DNA from: an uncultured Clostridia bacterium
GTDB lineage: Bacteria; Bacillota; Clostridia; Christensenellales; UBA1242
Direction of reading: 5' to 3'
Assembly: GCA_944332185.1 (NCBI GenBank)
Contig: CALVJJ010000007.1
Span: 1-60,972 of the forward strand
DNA length: 60,972 bases
Shown: in pieces, positions 1-8,886 of the stretch
Layout: each line of letters starts with the position of its first letter
Position numbering within the stretch: position 1 is the stretch's first letter
Made by a program: the position numbers and the translations under genes
The notes under the pieces: generated by a model
The model's database searches: none
The model's input: the letters and a program-made list of their open reading frames with translations, nothing else
Told to the model about the DNA's origin: nothing

Positions 1-284
1 TTTACCATTATGATATTTTAATGTCAACACTTTTTTACAAATTTTTTTCAAAATTTTCAACTTTTTTTGACACTTTTCCCAAAAACCAAAACCACCCTTC
101 CACGTGTGCCTTTTTAGATTATTATCATATTCAAAAATTTCCACTATTACTCACAATTATCTTGATTAGATTAAATTTTTTACTACCTACATTATATAAT
201 TTTATTATGTAACATAATTTTTAACTGATAAGTAATATGCTGAGTTTTTTAAAAAAAGAAAAGTAAATTATGTCTTCTCTTGTA
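1..284. other. AT-rich stretch without a recognised gene
   Basis: This stretch lies downstream of the minus-strand acyltransferase gene and is very AT-rich with long T runs. A 63-codon plus-strand reading frame exists (21-212), but its composition is low-complexity, it has no ribosome binding site, and nothing in it is recognisable. I see no clear terminator hairpin. Confidence 0.4.
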
Positions 285-1397
285 CTATAGACACTTTCCT
301 TTTCTTTTGGTTTTTAGATCTTTTATATAATACATGATAATTTTTCTAATATAATATGAAATAATAGACACCAAACAAGTTATAATCACGATAGTTATAA
401 AATATATTGCAGAATTTTGAATAAATTGATCATAAGGTAAAATTATTAAAATTAAACCTTGCCAAAAATATATATCCAAATTAAATTTACTACATTTACT
501 AAAAAAATTATTTTGTAACTTAAATACGCTAATAAAAGCAATTAAAATTAAACAAAATAAACAAACTAATAAATTTTCCGATAAAACCCATGAATTATTA
601 AAAATAGTTGGTAAATAGTAATAAGAGAAGCCAAACAATGTAATAAATATTGTTATTAGACTGATTGGTAACCATGATGTATAAAAAATAAAATTTAATA
701 TTTTCTCTTCAAAGAATGCTAATACCAAACCTATAATAAAACCTATAATACCTCTCATGTATAATTGATTCATATTATGTACACTAAGCAATACAATATA
801 CATAATAATGAAAAAGATTGATATACATATTACTAATAATTTTGTATGTTGTTCTTTTTGAAGAAAAGACACTATGAAAATTGATAAAGCAAAAATGCTA
901 TACATGATGATAATAACAATAATAAACCAAGAATATGGATTTATACTGTCCAAAGAGATAAAAAAATCTAAATGAAATAATTGTAAAATATATCTAGATT
1001 TAAAAGGATATTTGAGTATGATCATTTCATATAAAATGTATATGCTATTCATAAAAACAGAAAAACAATACAGTTTTGGTATTTTATTATAGAAAATTTT
1101 TTTACAATACACCATCTCATTTTTTGTTTTAAAAAAATAAATGTATTGTTTTGTTATCCCATAAGCAGATAACATAAAAAATACACCTACGCATATCCCA
1201 CCAAGTAATACCAATTCGTAGTGAGAATAATCCCAAATTTGTAGACTAATATGATGCAATAATACACCGATTGTCATAATAAATTTTAATACATTTGTTT
1301 CAGAGTGATATAGTAATGTATGATATGTATTTTTGTCATTACCTGTGTATCTACAACTTATTAAAAATAATAACACTAGCATCATTAAAACATACAT
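285..1397 (-). CDS. Membrane acyltransferase, acyltransferase-3 family
   Basis: A 370-residue, highly hydrophobic protein with about ten predicted membrane segments. The N-terminal part has a paired histidine (His48-His49) in a helix reading VLLHHIS, followed by GVFFMLSAYG (71-80), the FF-(L/S)-S/A-G/Y pattern of acyltransferase-3 proteins; a late LDIYFWQGLIL segment resembles the family's final helix. Members move acetyl or other acyl groups onto exported sugars or lipids. The ATG follows AGGGGAG. It is the last gene of a four-gene operon with two membrane glycosyltransferases, so modification of a surface glycan is the likely job (inference). The substrate cannot be read from the sequence. 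Confidence 0.72.
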   Translation of the reverse strand: MYVLMMLVLLFLISCRYTGNDKNTYHTLLYHSETNVLKFIMTIGVLLHHISLQIWDYSHYELVLLGGICVGVFFMLSAYGITKQYIYFFKTKNEMVYCKKIFYNKIPKLYCFSVFMNSIYILYEMIILKYPFKSRYILQLFHLDFFISLDSINPYSWFIIVIIIMYSIFALSIFIVSFLQKEQHTKLLVICISIFFIIMYIVLLSVHNMNQLYMRGIIGFIIGLVLAFFEEKILNFIFYTSWLPISLITIFITLFGFSYYYLPTIFNNSWVLSENLLVCLFCLILIAFISVFKLQNNFFSKCSKFNLDIYFWQGLILIILPYDQFIQNSAIYFITIVIITCLVSIISYYIRKIIMYYIKDLKTKRKGKCL

Positions 1398-1408
1398 TTA
1401 TTTCTCCC

Positions 1409-3217
1409 CTATACGTAAAATACAATAAAATTATAAAACTTAATATAATTCCATTCATTATTAAAAACTTTTTCAAATGATAATTTTGTTCCACAAGCCT
1501 GACAAATTCCATCTTTTATTATATAAATTTTTTGTTTATCAGGTTTTAAAGATATATTTTGACATTGATAATCTCTACAAGTACTGTAGTAAGTATAATT
1601 TAAAAGTTTTGTTATTTTTCTCCATCCGTTTTTATTGATTTGATACTGAATTGTATCCAAATATTGATCAGGTTTTAACTGTAAAGTTATCATAGTAGTC
1701 ATTCCACCTTCCCAGGAAGAATAGACTTCCACTTCTTTTTTCTCATCATTTATTGATTCCACAAATTCAATAGACTGATTAAGACCATACTCATAAACAT
1801 AATTAGTTTGTATATTATAAAAAGTGCCATAGTACCCCATAAATGCTACACAAGAGACTAGCAACATAGATGGTAAAACATATACTATTCTCGATGCATA
1901 TCTTAGTACCCATTCCATGCCAACTCCAGCCATATAATAATAACAAATAAACATTGCATTCCATTTGTAAAAATTCATTTTAATAACAAAAGCTTCTAGT
2001 ATATTGGCAATAAACAACAACCCCATCACAATAGACAGATCAAATTCCTTATTTTTTATTTTGCGTATGGATGTGTAAAACATGGTCATGCACCCAATGA
2101 TAAAAAAGAACGTGCCAATATGATACAAAGAACCAAATACAGTAGTACTTGCTCTAAAATCATTCTCCAATTCAAAGAAAAAAGTAAAAATATGATAAAC
2201 ATTACTCCATGATAAACCTATTTCATCACTTCTATAAGCAGATAATTTTGGAATAGAAAAGAATGATGTTTCAATAGCAGGAATCCAACCAGCATTAACC
2301 ATTAAAAATAATAGTAAAGGCAAAGCCATACAAGCTAGCACCAAATTACCGACTATAAAGGAAGACCATCTTATCTTTTTCATATACAATAAATAGATAT
2401 AAACAAACACAAGGAAAAGAACCAAAAGCAGATAAGACAAGGCATAACAGTATAGACATAAACCAAATAAAAAACATGCTAAAACAAAATACCAATGTTT
2501 TTTATCTTCCCACGATTTTACTAAAAAATATAATGCGAATATTAAAAAATTGATTAAAAGATTACAATCTAAACCCCATCTAGACATCATGATATGAAAT
2601 GGGCTAATGGCAAATAAAAATAATGCCACAATGGCTACATTCTTATTTTTAATTTTTTTCGTTAAAAGATAAAATACCCATATAGCCAGTAATGAGGTGA
2701 TTAACATGACAATTCTAGCACTAAACACATTCATACCAAACAATAATACAAAAGGTATAGATAAATAAGCTAATAATGCACTTTGTCCACTTCCCCACGC
2801 TTCCAAGTACACAGGAAAACGATGTCCATTACGATCTATTCCATAATGAGCAAGACACCAAGCATCATAGATCATTGTCTGTTCATCACACATCATAGCT
2901 CTAGGAAGTAATCCAAATTGTATAGTACGTAATATTATAGCAAGCAACAATAAACATAATGGTAACCAATAATAGATTTTATCAGATATTCTCGTTTCTA
3001 ATGTTTTCTCATCTTTTTTACTAAAAATTTTCATAACAGCAATGATAGCTGCAAGGATTATCATGATAGATAAAAAAATATCAACAACTAATATGTAGAC
3101 ACCTTCTAAAGATAAGTCATATCTTTTAAAATCCCAATGAAACAGACCAATAATACATGCGAAAGCTATAAAACATAAATAAATAGAAACAGCTTTTTTT
3201 GATGTAATTTTATTCAT
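1409..3217 (-). CDS. Integral membrane glycosyltransferase, GT39/ArnT-like (GT-C fold)
   Basis: A 602-residue polytopic membrane protein. After two N-terminal membrane helices, the loop following the third holds Asp111-Glu112 in MCDEQ, the acidic pair in the first large outer loop typical of GT-C enzymes that use polyprenyl-phosphate sugars (PMT/ArnT type). About twelve membrane segments follow, then a roughly 100-residue soluble C-terminal part with several cysteines. I chose the ATG at 3217 because GGAG lies six bases ahead; a TTG four codons upstream overlaps that site. The start overlaps the preceding gene by 8 bases, so the two are probably translationally coupled. Donor and acceptor are unknown. 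Confidence 0.75.
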   Translation of the reverse strand: MNKITSKKAVSIYLCFIAFACIIGLFHWDFKRYDLSLEGVYILVVDIFLSIMIILAAIIAVMKIFSKKDEKTLETRISDKIYYWLPLCLLLLAIILRTIQFGLLPRAMMCDEQTMIYDAWCLAHYGIDRNGHRFPVYLEAWGSGQSALLAYLSIPFVLLFGMNVFSARIVMLITSLLAIWVFYLLTKKIKNKNVAIVALFLFAISPFHIMMSRWGLDCNLLINFLIFALYFLVKSWEDKKHWYFVLACFLFGLCLYCYALSYLLLVLFLVFVYIYLLYMKKIRWSSFIVGNLVLACMALPLLLFLMVNAGWIPAIETSFFSIPKLSAYRSDEIGLSWSNVYHIFTFFFELENDFRASTTVFGSLYHIGTFFFIIGCMTMFYTSIRKIKNKEFDLSIVMGLLFIANILEAFVIKMNFYKWNAMFICYYYMAGVGMEWVLRYASRIVYVLPSMLLVSCVAFMGYYGTFYNIQTNYVYEYGLNQSIEFVESINDEKKEVEVYSSWEGGMTTMITLQLKPDQYLDTIQYQINKNGWRKITKLLNYTYYSTCRDYQCQNISLKPDKQKIYIIKDGICQACGTKLSFEKVFNNEWNYIKFYNFIVFYV

Positions 3218-3764
3218 AAATTTCTCCAATTTTTACAAAGTTAATTCCAAAAATATTGATATTTTTAGCACTTATTTGCAAACAGTTGATTGGTTGAGGA
3301 TCTTTCACAATTAAAATTGAATCATTATATAATTGAGTATTTAAAGTAATTGTAACATCATCACCCCATTCACCAATAATATGTATTTGATACGGATTCG
3401 AGAGTAGACTTTCATCAATTCTAAAGTAAAAATAAAAATTATTGTTGGCTGACAAATATAATAATTGATTTGTTGATTCATTTGTGATTAAATTCGTGTT
3501 TTTACCAATATATTGTAAATTCAAATCAGTAACCATATAAGATGTGTAATCTTCTTCACTTGTGAAAACAAAATTGCTGTTATATGGATCTAAAAATAAA
3601 GAATTGTCACCTGCCCAATACTTTGTCTTTTGTTCTCTATAATAATAATCATATTCGACACTCATTTCATTGCGAAAGAAAAAACAATATCCAACAAAAG
3701 CATATATGCATAATAAAATAACAATCAAACATATATATATTATATTTTTTTTGTAACTAGACAT
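3210..3764 (-). CDS. Membrane-anchored protein of unknown function
   Basis: A 184-residue protein with one N-terminal membrane helix (about residues 8-29) followed by a predicted extracytoplasmic domain rich in Tyr, Asn and beta-strand-like segments. I recognise no family. It sits between two membrane glycosyltransferase genes and overlaps the downstream one, so it may assist or be a target of the same surface-glycan pathway (inference). The ATG follows a GAGGGG-type ribosome binding site. Confidence 0.6.
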   Translation of the reverse strand: MSSYKKNIIYICLIVILLCIYAFVGYCFFFRNEMSVEYDYYYREQKTKYWAGDNSLFLDPYNSNFVFTSEEDYTSYMVTDLNLQYIGKNTNLITNESTNQLLYLSANNNFYFYFRIDESLLSNPYQIHIIGEWGDDVTITLNTQLYNDSILIVKDPQPINCLQISAKNINIFGINFVKIGEIYE

Positions 3765-3773
3765 AACCCCTCA

Positions 3774-4952
3774 CTAGTAAAATAAAGTTTTATCAAATAT
3801 AATTGCCAACATTGCACATGCAATGCCTCCAATAACAAAGACAAATAAAGAAACTAAAGAAAACCAATAACTAAAATGTTTATGTTTTTCTTTAACATTA
3901 GTATCCATGATAATGAAATATAATTCTAAACTATATAATAACATACCAAACACATATCTTTCAATCGAATTGATGGATGAAGATAATGTGTATAAAACAA
4001 GCCCCATTATAATTAAAGGTTGAATATACTTTTTCTTATGTAATAAAATAATTGTAAATATAAATAACCAAACAACAAATAAACAGGTAATTAAATGTGA
4101 TCTATCATGTATTAAAGCATTCCACCATGTTATTATAAAAAAATTAGTCTCTTTTTTCCATCCTACTTGTATATCAGCAAATGCTAATACAGGCAAATGC
4201 ATAAATACATTTAGGTAAATCATATACAATGCCATACCTAATGGAAATAATAATAAAGATGTCAACTGATCTAATTGTTTAAATATCATGAAAAAACTAT
4301 AACAAAAACGTTTGAATTTATTTTTTTCTTCTATTCTTCTCCAATTATACCTCATAATACTGTATAAAAGGTAAAGTATAAAAAAAATGTTATTCACCCG
4401 AGTTGCTGTTAAAAACACTCCTACTATAGAGCTCTTTACAAATTTATCTCTATCACAAAACCTAATGAATAAAATTAAAAGAAACAAACTCATTGCTTCT
4501 GTATAAAAAGAAAAATAGAAAATATATGTAAAATTAAAAACAAATAAACAAGTAATAATAAACCAATTAACTTTTACATCTTTCCATCTAAGATATTGCA
4601 CCAAATTATAAATAAAAAAAATCATTAAAATAGTAGAAAATATTGATCCTACACACGTAGGAGATAATTTTGTTCCGAATAATAAATATAATATTTTCAC
4701 ACATACCAAATAAAAAGGGAAAAAAGCATAATTTGATGTACCATTATCCCATATTAAGGACTCATTTGGTGAAATATATCCTTCTTTTACAAACACATCA
4801 TATAAAATTGAATCATATCGTTTTAGAGTAGAAAAAATATTCCACGTATTAACATCTATCATTGCTGATATCATATTAAAAATTACTAATAATAAAAAAC
4901 TGCCCAATATAATTGCTAAAGATAATATAAAATCCCTTTTCTTTTGTGTCAT
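3774..4952 (-). CDS. PIG-V-like membrane mannosyltransferase-family protein
   Basis: A 392-residue membrane protein. RYDSILYDVFVKEGY (45-59) followed by YAFFPFYL (75-82) and an FYTEAMSLF segment match the order W/RYDS..Y..I...GY, AFFPLYP, YSEALFLF seen in PIG-V/GPI-mannosyltransferase-2-like proteins (GT-C superfamily). The conserved Asp after the first helix would be catalytic. The ATG at 4952 follows GGAGG; a TTG nine codons upstream lies inside the -10 box and is not credible. First gene of the operon 4952-285. The sugar transferred is unknown. Confidence 0.65.
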   Translation of the reverse strand: MTQKKRDFILSLAIILGSFLLLVIFNMISAMIDVNTWNIFSTLKRYDSILYDVFVKEGYISPNESLIWDNGTSNYAFFPFYLVCVKILYLLFGTKLSPTCVGSIFSTILMIFFIYNLVQYLRWKDVKVNWFIITCLFVFNFTYIFYFSFYTEAMSLFLLILFIRFCDRDKFVKSSIVGVFLTATRVNNIFFILYLLYSIMRYNWRRIEEKNKFKRFCYSFFMIFKQLDQLTSLLLFPLGMALYMIYLNVFMHLPVLAFADIQVGWKKETNFFIITWWNALIHDRSHLITCLFVVWLFIFTIILLHKKKYIQPLIIMGLVLYTLSSSINSIERYVFGMLLYSLELYFIIMDTNVKEKHKHFSYWFSLVSLFVFVIGGIACAMLAIIFDKTLFY

Positions 4953-4970
4953 AAGACAACCTCCATTCGT

Positions 4971-4999
4971 ATTATACAAATATTAAATAAGCATGTCAA
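4971..4999 (-). promoter_or_regulatory. Consensus sigma-A promoter of the glycosyltransferase operon
   Basis: On the minus strand TTGACA (4999-4994) and TATAAT (4976-4971) are separated by exactly 17 bases. Both boxes match the vegetative consensus. The expected start near 4964 leaves only about 12 bases of leader, just enough for the GGAGG of the first gene. Confidence 0.8.
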
Positions 5000-5002
5000 T
5001 TA

Positions 5003-5035
5003 AATAAAAAACAACAGTAATATTTACTGCTGTTT
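5003..5035 (-). terminator. Terminator downstream of sigG
   Basis: A hairpin pairing CAGCAGTAA with TTACTGTTG, with a 3-base loop, is followed on the minus strand by GTTTTTTATTT. It lies between the sigG stop and the promoter of the next operon. The opposite strand also carries a short T tract. Confidence 0.8.
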
Positions 5036-5068
5036 TTATTTGTTTATTATTTTATTATTTGAGTAAAA

Positions 5069-5842
5069 TTAAAAAAAATGTTTTCGCATTTCATCAATGG
5101 CTGTTTTTTCTAGTCTACTGACTTGTGCTTGACTAATACCTATCTCTTCACTCACTTCCATTTGAGTTTTGCCTATAAAATACCGATATAGAATAATTTG
5201 TTTTTCTCTTCCTGTTAGCTTTTTTAATGCTTCTTTAAGATTCATCTGTTCTAGCCAATGATCTTCATTCGTTTTTTCATCTGCTACTTGATCCATGAGT
5301 GTAATAGAATCTTCTTCCTCTGCCCCTACGGTATCTCCTAAAGACAACGGATCGCTAATGGCATCAAGTGCAATCGCCACTTCTTTGACTTCCATATCCA
5401 ATGCTTTTGCAATATCTTCTACTTTTGGTTCTTGTTTATTTTCTTTAACAAGTTCTTCCCTGACTTTTAGTGCTTTGTATGCTGTATCTCTTAGACTTCT
5501 ACTCACCCTAACACTGTTGTTGTCTCTTAAAAACCGTTTGATTTCTCCCACAATCATAGGCACGGCATAAGTAGAAAATCGGACATTCAAAGACACATCA
5601 AAATTGTCAATGGCTTTCATGAGGCCAACACACCCTACTTGAAAAATATCGTCCATACTTTCTTTGCGATTATAAAACTTTTTACAGACACTAAGGACTA
5701 AACGCATATTGGCTATCGCAAATTGTTGTCTAGCATTTTCATTGCCCTCTTTGATTTTGAGCATGAGTTGATATTGTTCTTCTGCTGTAAGCTTTGGTAA
5801 AGTCGACGTATTGACACCTGCTATTACTACTTTATTTGACAT
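5069..5842 (-). CDS. sigG: RNA polymerase sigma factor SigG (late forespore)
   Basis: A 257-residue sigma-70-family protein that switches on late forespore genes after engulfment. It has region 2 (IFQVGCVGLMKAIDNFD), region 3 (RVSRSLRDTAYKALKVRE) and region 4 ending in GKTQMEVSEEIGISQAQVSRLEK. The N-terminus NKVVIAGVNTSTLPKL matches the SigG pattern NKVEICGVDTSKLP. The ATG at 5842 follows GGGGG; a longer frame reaches 5896 but has no binding site and lacks family similarity. It lies directly downstream of sigE, the usual Clostridia/Bacilli order, behind its own forespore-type promoter. Confidence 0.95.
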   Translation of the reverse strand: MSNKVVIAGVNTSTLPKLTAEEQYQLMLKIKEGNENARQQFAIANMRLVLSVCKKFYNRKESMDDIFQVGCVGLMKAIDNFDVSLNVRFSTYAVPMIVGEIKRFLRDNNSVRVSRSLRDTAYKALKVREELVKENKQEPKVEDIAKALDMEVKEVAIALDAISDPLSLGDTVGAEEEDSITLMDQVADEKTNEDHWLEQMNLKEALKKLTGREKQIILYRYFIGKTQMEVSEEIGISQAQVSRLEKTAIDEMRKHFF

Positions 5843-5952
5843 ACTACCCCCAATATCTATTAGATAGATACTGAAAGTTTTGCCAAATTTTGACAAAATA
5901 TTCTAGAAACTGTTGACCTATTCTATTTTTCTTGCATCTGCTAGCTATTGGC

Positions 5953-5982
5953 TACTATGCAAATATGCATCAAGCCTTATAC
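5953..5982 (-). promoter_or_regulatory. Sigma-F/sigma-G-type promoter for sigG
   Basis: The minus strand reads GTATA (5982-5978), 18 bases, then CATAGTA (5959-5953). This fits the forespore pattern of a G-Y/H-ATA -35 and CATnnTA-type -10 element. It stands about 110 bases before the sigG ATG, where family biology predicts sigma-F-driven and then sigma-G-driven transcription. The match is by eye; the fifth base of the -10 deviates from the sigma-G consensus. Confidence 0.55.
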
Positions 5983-6028
5983 AAAGGCGATTTTTTTATT
6001 TTGCATATGACTATCAACAAAGGAAACA

Positions 6029-6733
6029 TTATGCATATTTGCTCATTTCTTTTCTAATTCTATTGACAATTTTCTTTTCTAATCTACTTATGTAACTTTG
6101 ACTAATTCCTAGATTGTCTGCTACTTCTTTTTGTGTTTGTTCTTCATGTCCACGAAGTCCAAAACGAAGGCACATGATTTCTTGTTCTCTTTCATTCATC
6201 GAATTGATGACATGCCAAAGAATTTGCTTTTCTGCACTTTGTTCAAAATCTTCTTGTGGGGTATCAATATCATTTTGTAGTACATCTGCCAAGACAAGTT
6301 CATTCCCTTCCCCATCAATAGAGAGTGGTTCGTCCATGGATATTTCATTTTTTACTTTTGATATTTTCCTAATATGCATTAAAATTTCATTTTCAATACA
6401 TTTGCTTGCATAAGTAGCAATCTTGATATTTTTATCACTTTTATAACTATTGATTGCTTTAATTAGTCCAATACTACCAATACTAATCAAGTCTTCTAGA
6501 TCAGTATCTACACCATCAAATTTTTTCGCAATATATACAACCAATCTTAAATTGTGCTCTATTAGTATTTTTTTTGCTTCTGCATCGTTTTCATCTAATT
6601 TCATAACCCAATAGGCCTCTTCTTCTTTGGATAAGGTTTTTGGTAAAGCTTCCCCACCACAAAGATATAGTAAAAGTGACTCATCACTTTGCCCTAAAAA
6701 CCATGTTTTTAATTTTTTTAATATTCTTAACAT
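6029..6733 (-). CDS. sigE: Pro-sigma-E (early mother-cell sigma factor)
   Basis: A 234-residue sigma-70-family protein governing early mother-cell transcription in sporulation. It starts with a basic, hydrophobic pro-sequence (LRILKKLKTWFL) ahead of GGEALP, the junction region cut by SpoIIGA in the family. Region 2 (DLEDLISIGSIGLIKAINSYK) and region 4 (GISQSYISRLEKKIVNRIRKE) are intact. The ATG at 6733 follows GGAGG and overlaps the end of spoIIGA by 7 bases. The pro-sequence is a few residues shorter than in Bacillus subtilis. Confidence 0.95.
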   Translation of the reverse strand: MLRILKKLKTWFLGQSDESLLLYLCGGEALPKTLSKEEEAYWVMKLDENDAEAKKILIEHNLRLVVYIAKKFDGVDTDLEDLISIGSIGLIKAINSYKSDKNIKIATYASKCIENEILMHIRKISKVKNEISMDEPLSIDGEGNELVLADVLQNDIDTPQEDFEQSAEKQILWHVINSMNEREQEIMCLRFGLRGHEEQTQKEVADNLGISQSYISRLEKKIVNRIRKEMSKYA

Positions 6734-7587
6734 ATACAATTTCCCTCCAATCCTAACACGTCCATACTTCCTAAAATGCAATCAAATTCTTTAAAATTCG
6801 TCATGGCAATTCCAATATCTTTATGGGTAATGGTTGTGACTTGGCTGGCAGAAAAAATCTCTACTTTGTCAATGGTAGTCACAAGCATTTTAGAAGAATT
6901 GCCAACAGCTTTGACATCTATGTAATAACTATCTTGGATAGGGGTTTTCCCTTGACATAAATCCATATAATTGATATGATCATATAATTTACAAAAGGTA
7001 GCAAGCCCAATGATCAGTAGTCCTGAATTGTTCTTGGATTTTAACTTATTGCCTGTATCTAAAAATCCTTTGCAAGACACTTTTTTACCATTTTGATACA
7101 GAATAAGATCATAATACATTTTGTCGATTGGCTCTCTTTTCTTGCAATATTTGATGATCTTAATGGTCAACCACCCATACAATACAACGGCGATAAAGAA
7201 AATACTCATTGGTAATTCAAATCCCCATACAAGAATCCCACTCATACTTGTATCTAATTGTAACATGGCAATGATACCGTAACATAACCCACCAAAGACA
7301 AAAGTCATTGTGAAAAACATAAAAAAAGTCATACAGTATTCTTTTGGTGTACGATAGGTAGAAAAAATACCAACAAGGACAGCTCCAATAACCATTTTAT
7401 ATCCAAACATTGCCCACGTTTGTAAGGTAATCCATGGCATAATAATGGAGGTGCACGTTGCCACCAAATCTGCTAATATCAAACGTTTTTTGATTGGTTT
7501 TTTCTTCATAAGTAATAGTGTACTTACCATAATCAGCCAGTTGATCACTAAATTATCTAACACAACATATTCAATATATACTTCCAT
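6727..7587 (-). CDS. spoIIGA: SpoIIGA, sigma-E processing aspartic protease
   Basis: A 286-residue protein with five N-terminal membrane helices (about residues 1-145) and a C-terminal aspartic-protease-like domain. The catalytic motif is FLDTGN, with the Asp about residue 177. SpoIIGA sits in the asymmetric septum and cleaves pro-sigma-E after a signal from the forespore. The gene is directly upstream of and overlapping sigE, the normal arrangement. The ATG follows AAGGAG. A perfect 18-base palindrome touches this binding site (7598-7615). Confidence 0.93.
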   Translation of the reverse strand: MEVYIEYVVLDNLVINWLIMVSTLLLMKKKPIKKRLILADLVATCTSIIMPWITLQTWAMFGYKMVIGAVLVGIFSTYRTPKEYCMTFFMFFTMTFVFGGLCYGIIAMLQLDTSMSGILVWGFELPMSIFFIAVVLYGWLTIKIIKYCKKREPIDKMYYDLILYQNGKKVSCKGFLDTGNKLKSKNNSGLLIIGLATFCKLYDHINYMDLCQGKTPIQDSYYIDVKAVGNSSKMLVTTIDKVEIFSASQVTTITHKDIGIAMTNFKEFDCILGSMDVLGLEGNCIC

Positions 7588-7597
7588 ACCTTACTCC

Positions 7598-7615
7598 TTT
7601 GTACTATTGTACAAA
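7598..7615. repeat. Perfect palindrome touching the spoIIGA ribosome binding site
   Basis: TTTGTAC and GTACAAA flank a 4-base centre (AATA on the minus strand). The minus-strand copy runs into AAGGAG of spoIIGA and contains TACAAT, a possible -10 box. It could be a repressor operator or a small hairpin near the ribosome binding site. Confidence 0.5.
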
Positions 7616-7644
7616 AAGCAAGGTAAGAAAGCTGTTTTTTAAAC

Positions 7645-7672
7645 AAAAAAAATATGCTATTTCTTAGCATAT
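7645..7672 (-). terminator. Terminator downstream of ftsZ
   Basis: ATATGCTA and TAGCATAT pair around AAGAA-type loop bases and are followed on the minus strand by eight T residues. It separates ftsZ from spoIIGA-sigE. Confidence 0.85.
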
Positions 7673-7701
7673 TTTTTCTATCTATGTCATAAAGAGAAGA
7701 T

Positions 7702-8874
7702 TTAGAATTTTTTATTTCTCATCTTTTTAATAAAAGGAGGAACATCTACTTCATCAATGGCAACACGACTGGAAAAATTGGTTCTTACAGGTTCTTCCTC
7801 TTCAATTTCTGTTTGTTCGTATTCTTCTTCCTCATTCGATTTTGCCAAATTAGGTTGTGAAGTACTATCATTGCCAAACATAGAAGAATTCACGTCCATT
7901 CTTGCTCTTAGTTTATCACGATCAGCATTGTCGTTGAAGCCTGTAGCAATCACAGTAATTTCTACTTCATCTGTCATATTCTCATCAATACCACTACCAA
8001 AAATGATATTACAAGATGGATCAAGTACTTGTCTAACAAGTTCAGCTGATTCATACACTTCTTCTAGAGATAGATCCAAGCCACCTTTAATATTGAGTAT
8101 CAAGGCAGTAGCTCCTTCAATACTTGTCTCTAGCAATGGACTAGAAATAGCTTGTTTTACAGCTTCAATGGTACGACCTTCTCCACGTCCTTTCCCTGTA
8201 CCCATGTGTGCAATACCTTTGTTTTTCATGACGGTTTTTACATCGGCAAAATCCAAGTTGATGAGGCTTGGTGTTACGATCAAATCGGTAATACCTTGGA
8301 TACCTTGTCTTAAGACATCATCAGCTGTTCTAAAAGCTTCGACAATACTTGTGCCTTTTGGAATGATATGTAACAATTTGTCATTAGGAATAATGACTAA
8401 AGTATCGACATTATTGCGTAGTTCTCGAATACCACGTTCAGCGTGTTCCATTCTTTTTGGACCTTCAAATTTAAAAGGTTTTGTGACTACTGCTACTGTA
8501 AGAATGCCCATTTCTTTTGCAATTCCAGCAATGACTGGTGCAGCTCCTGTACCAGTACCACCACCCATACCAGCAGTGATAAACACAAGATCGGTATCTT
8601 TCAGCATTGCCACAATTTCTTCTTTGCTTTCTTCTGCTGCTTTTTGTCCTACATCTGGATCAGCCCCAGCACCAAGTCCACGTGTCAATTTTTCTCCAAT
8701 TTGCATACGTACACTTGCTTTGCTCATGAGCAATGCTTGTTTGTCTGTATTGACAGCAACGAATTCAGCACTACGAATATTTCCATCAATCATTCGATTG
8801 ACAGCATTGTTACCGCCACCACCAACACCGATTACCTTTATATTACATACTTGATTAAAACTATCGTTATACAT
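7702..8874 (-). CDS. ftsZ: Cell division protein FtsZ
   Basis: A 390-residue tubulin homologue forming the cytokinetic ring. GTP-binding GGGTGTG is at 104-110 after the N-terminal [14 protein letters not shown]; the T7 loop ([11 protein letters not shown]) needed for GTP hydrolysis between subunits is present. A variable acidic linker (about 320-375) leads to the conserved tail [10 protein letters not shown], the docking peptide for FtsA, SepF and similar partners. The ATG follows AAAGGAG. It is co-transcribed with ftsA, 12 bases upstream, and ends at its own terminator. Confidence 0.98.
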   Translation of the reverse strand: MYNDSFNQVCNIKVIGVGGGGNNAVNRMIDGNIRSAEFVAVNTDKQALLMSKASVRMQIGEKLTRGLGAGADPDVGQKAAEESKEEIVAMLKDTDLVFITAGMGGGTGTGAAPVIAGIAKEMGILTVAVVTKPFKFEGPKRMEHAERGIRELRNNVDTLVIIPNDKLLHIIPKGTSIVEAFRTADDVLRQGIQGITDLIVTPSLINLDFADVKTVMKNKGIAHMGTGKGRGEGRTIEAVKQAISSPLLETSIEGATALILNIKGGLDLSLEEVYESAELVRQVLDPSCNIIFGSGIDENMTDEVEITVIATGFNDNADRDKLRARMDVNSSMFGNDSTSQPNLAKSNEEEEYEQTEIEEEEPVRTNFSSRVAIDEVDVPPFIKKMRNKKF

Positions 8875-8886
8875 ATCCTTTCTCCT

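Noticed and set aside
21-212. 63-codon plus-strand frame at the window start
   Set aside because: Low-complexity, AT-driven, and without a binding site.
7757-8854. Long plus-strand reading frame of 365 codons
   Set aside because: It lies exactly antisense to ftsZ, whose protein is unmistakable. It has no ribosome binding site and a composition typical of a reverse-frame shadow.
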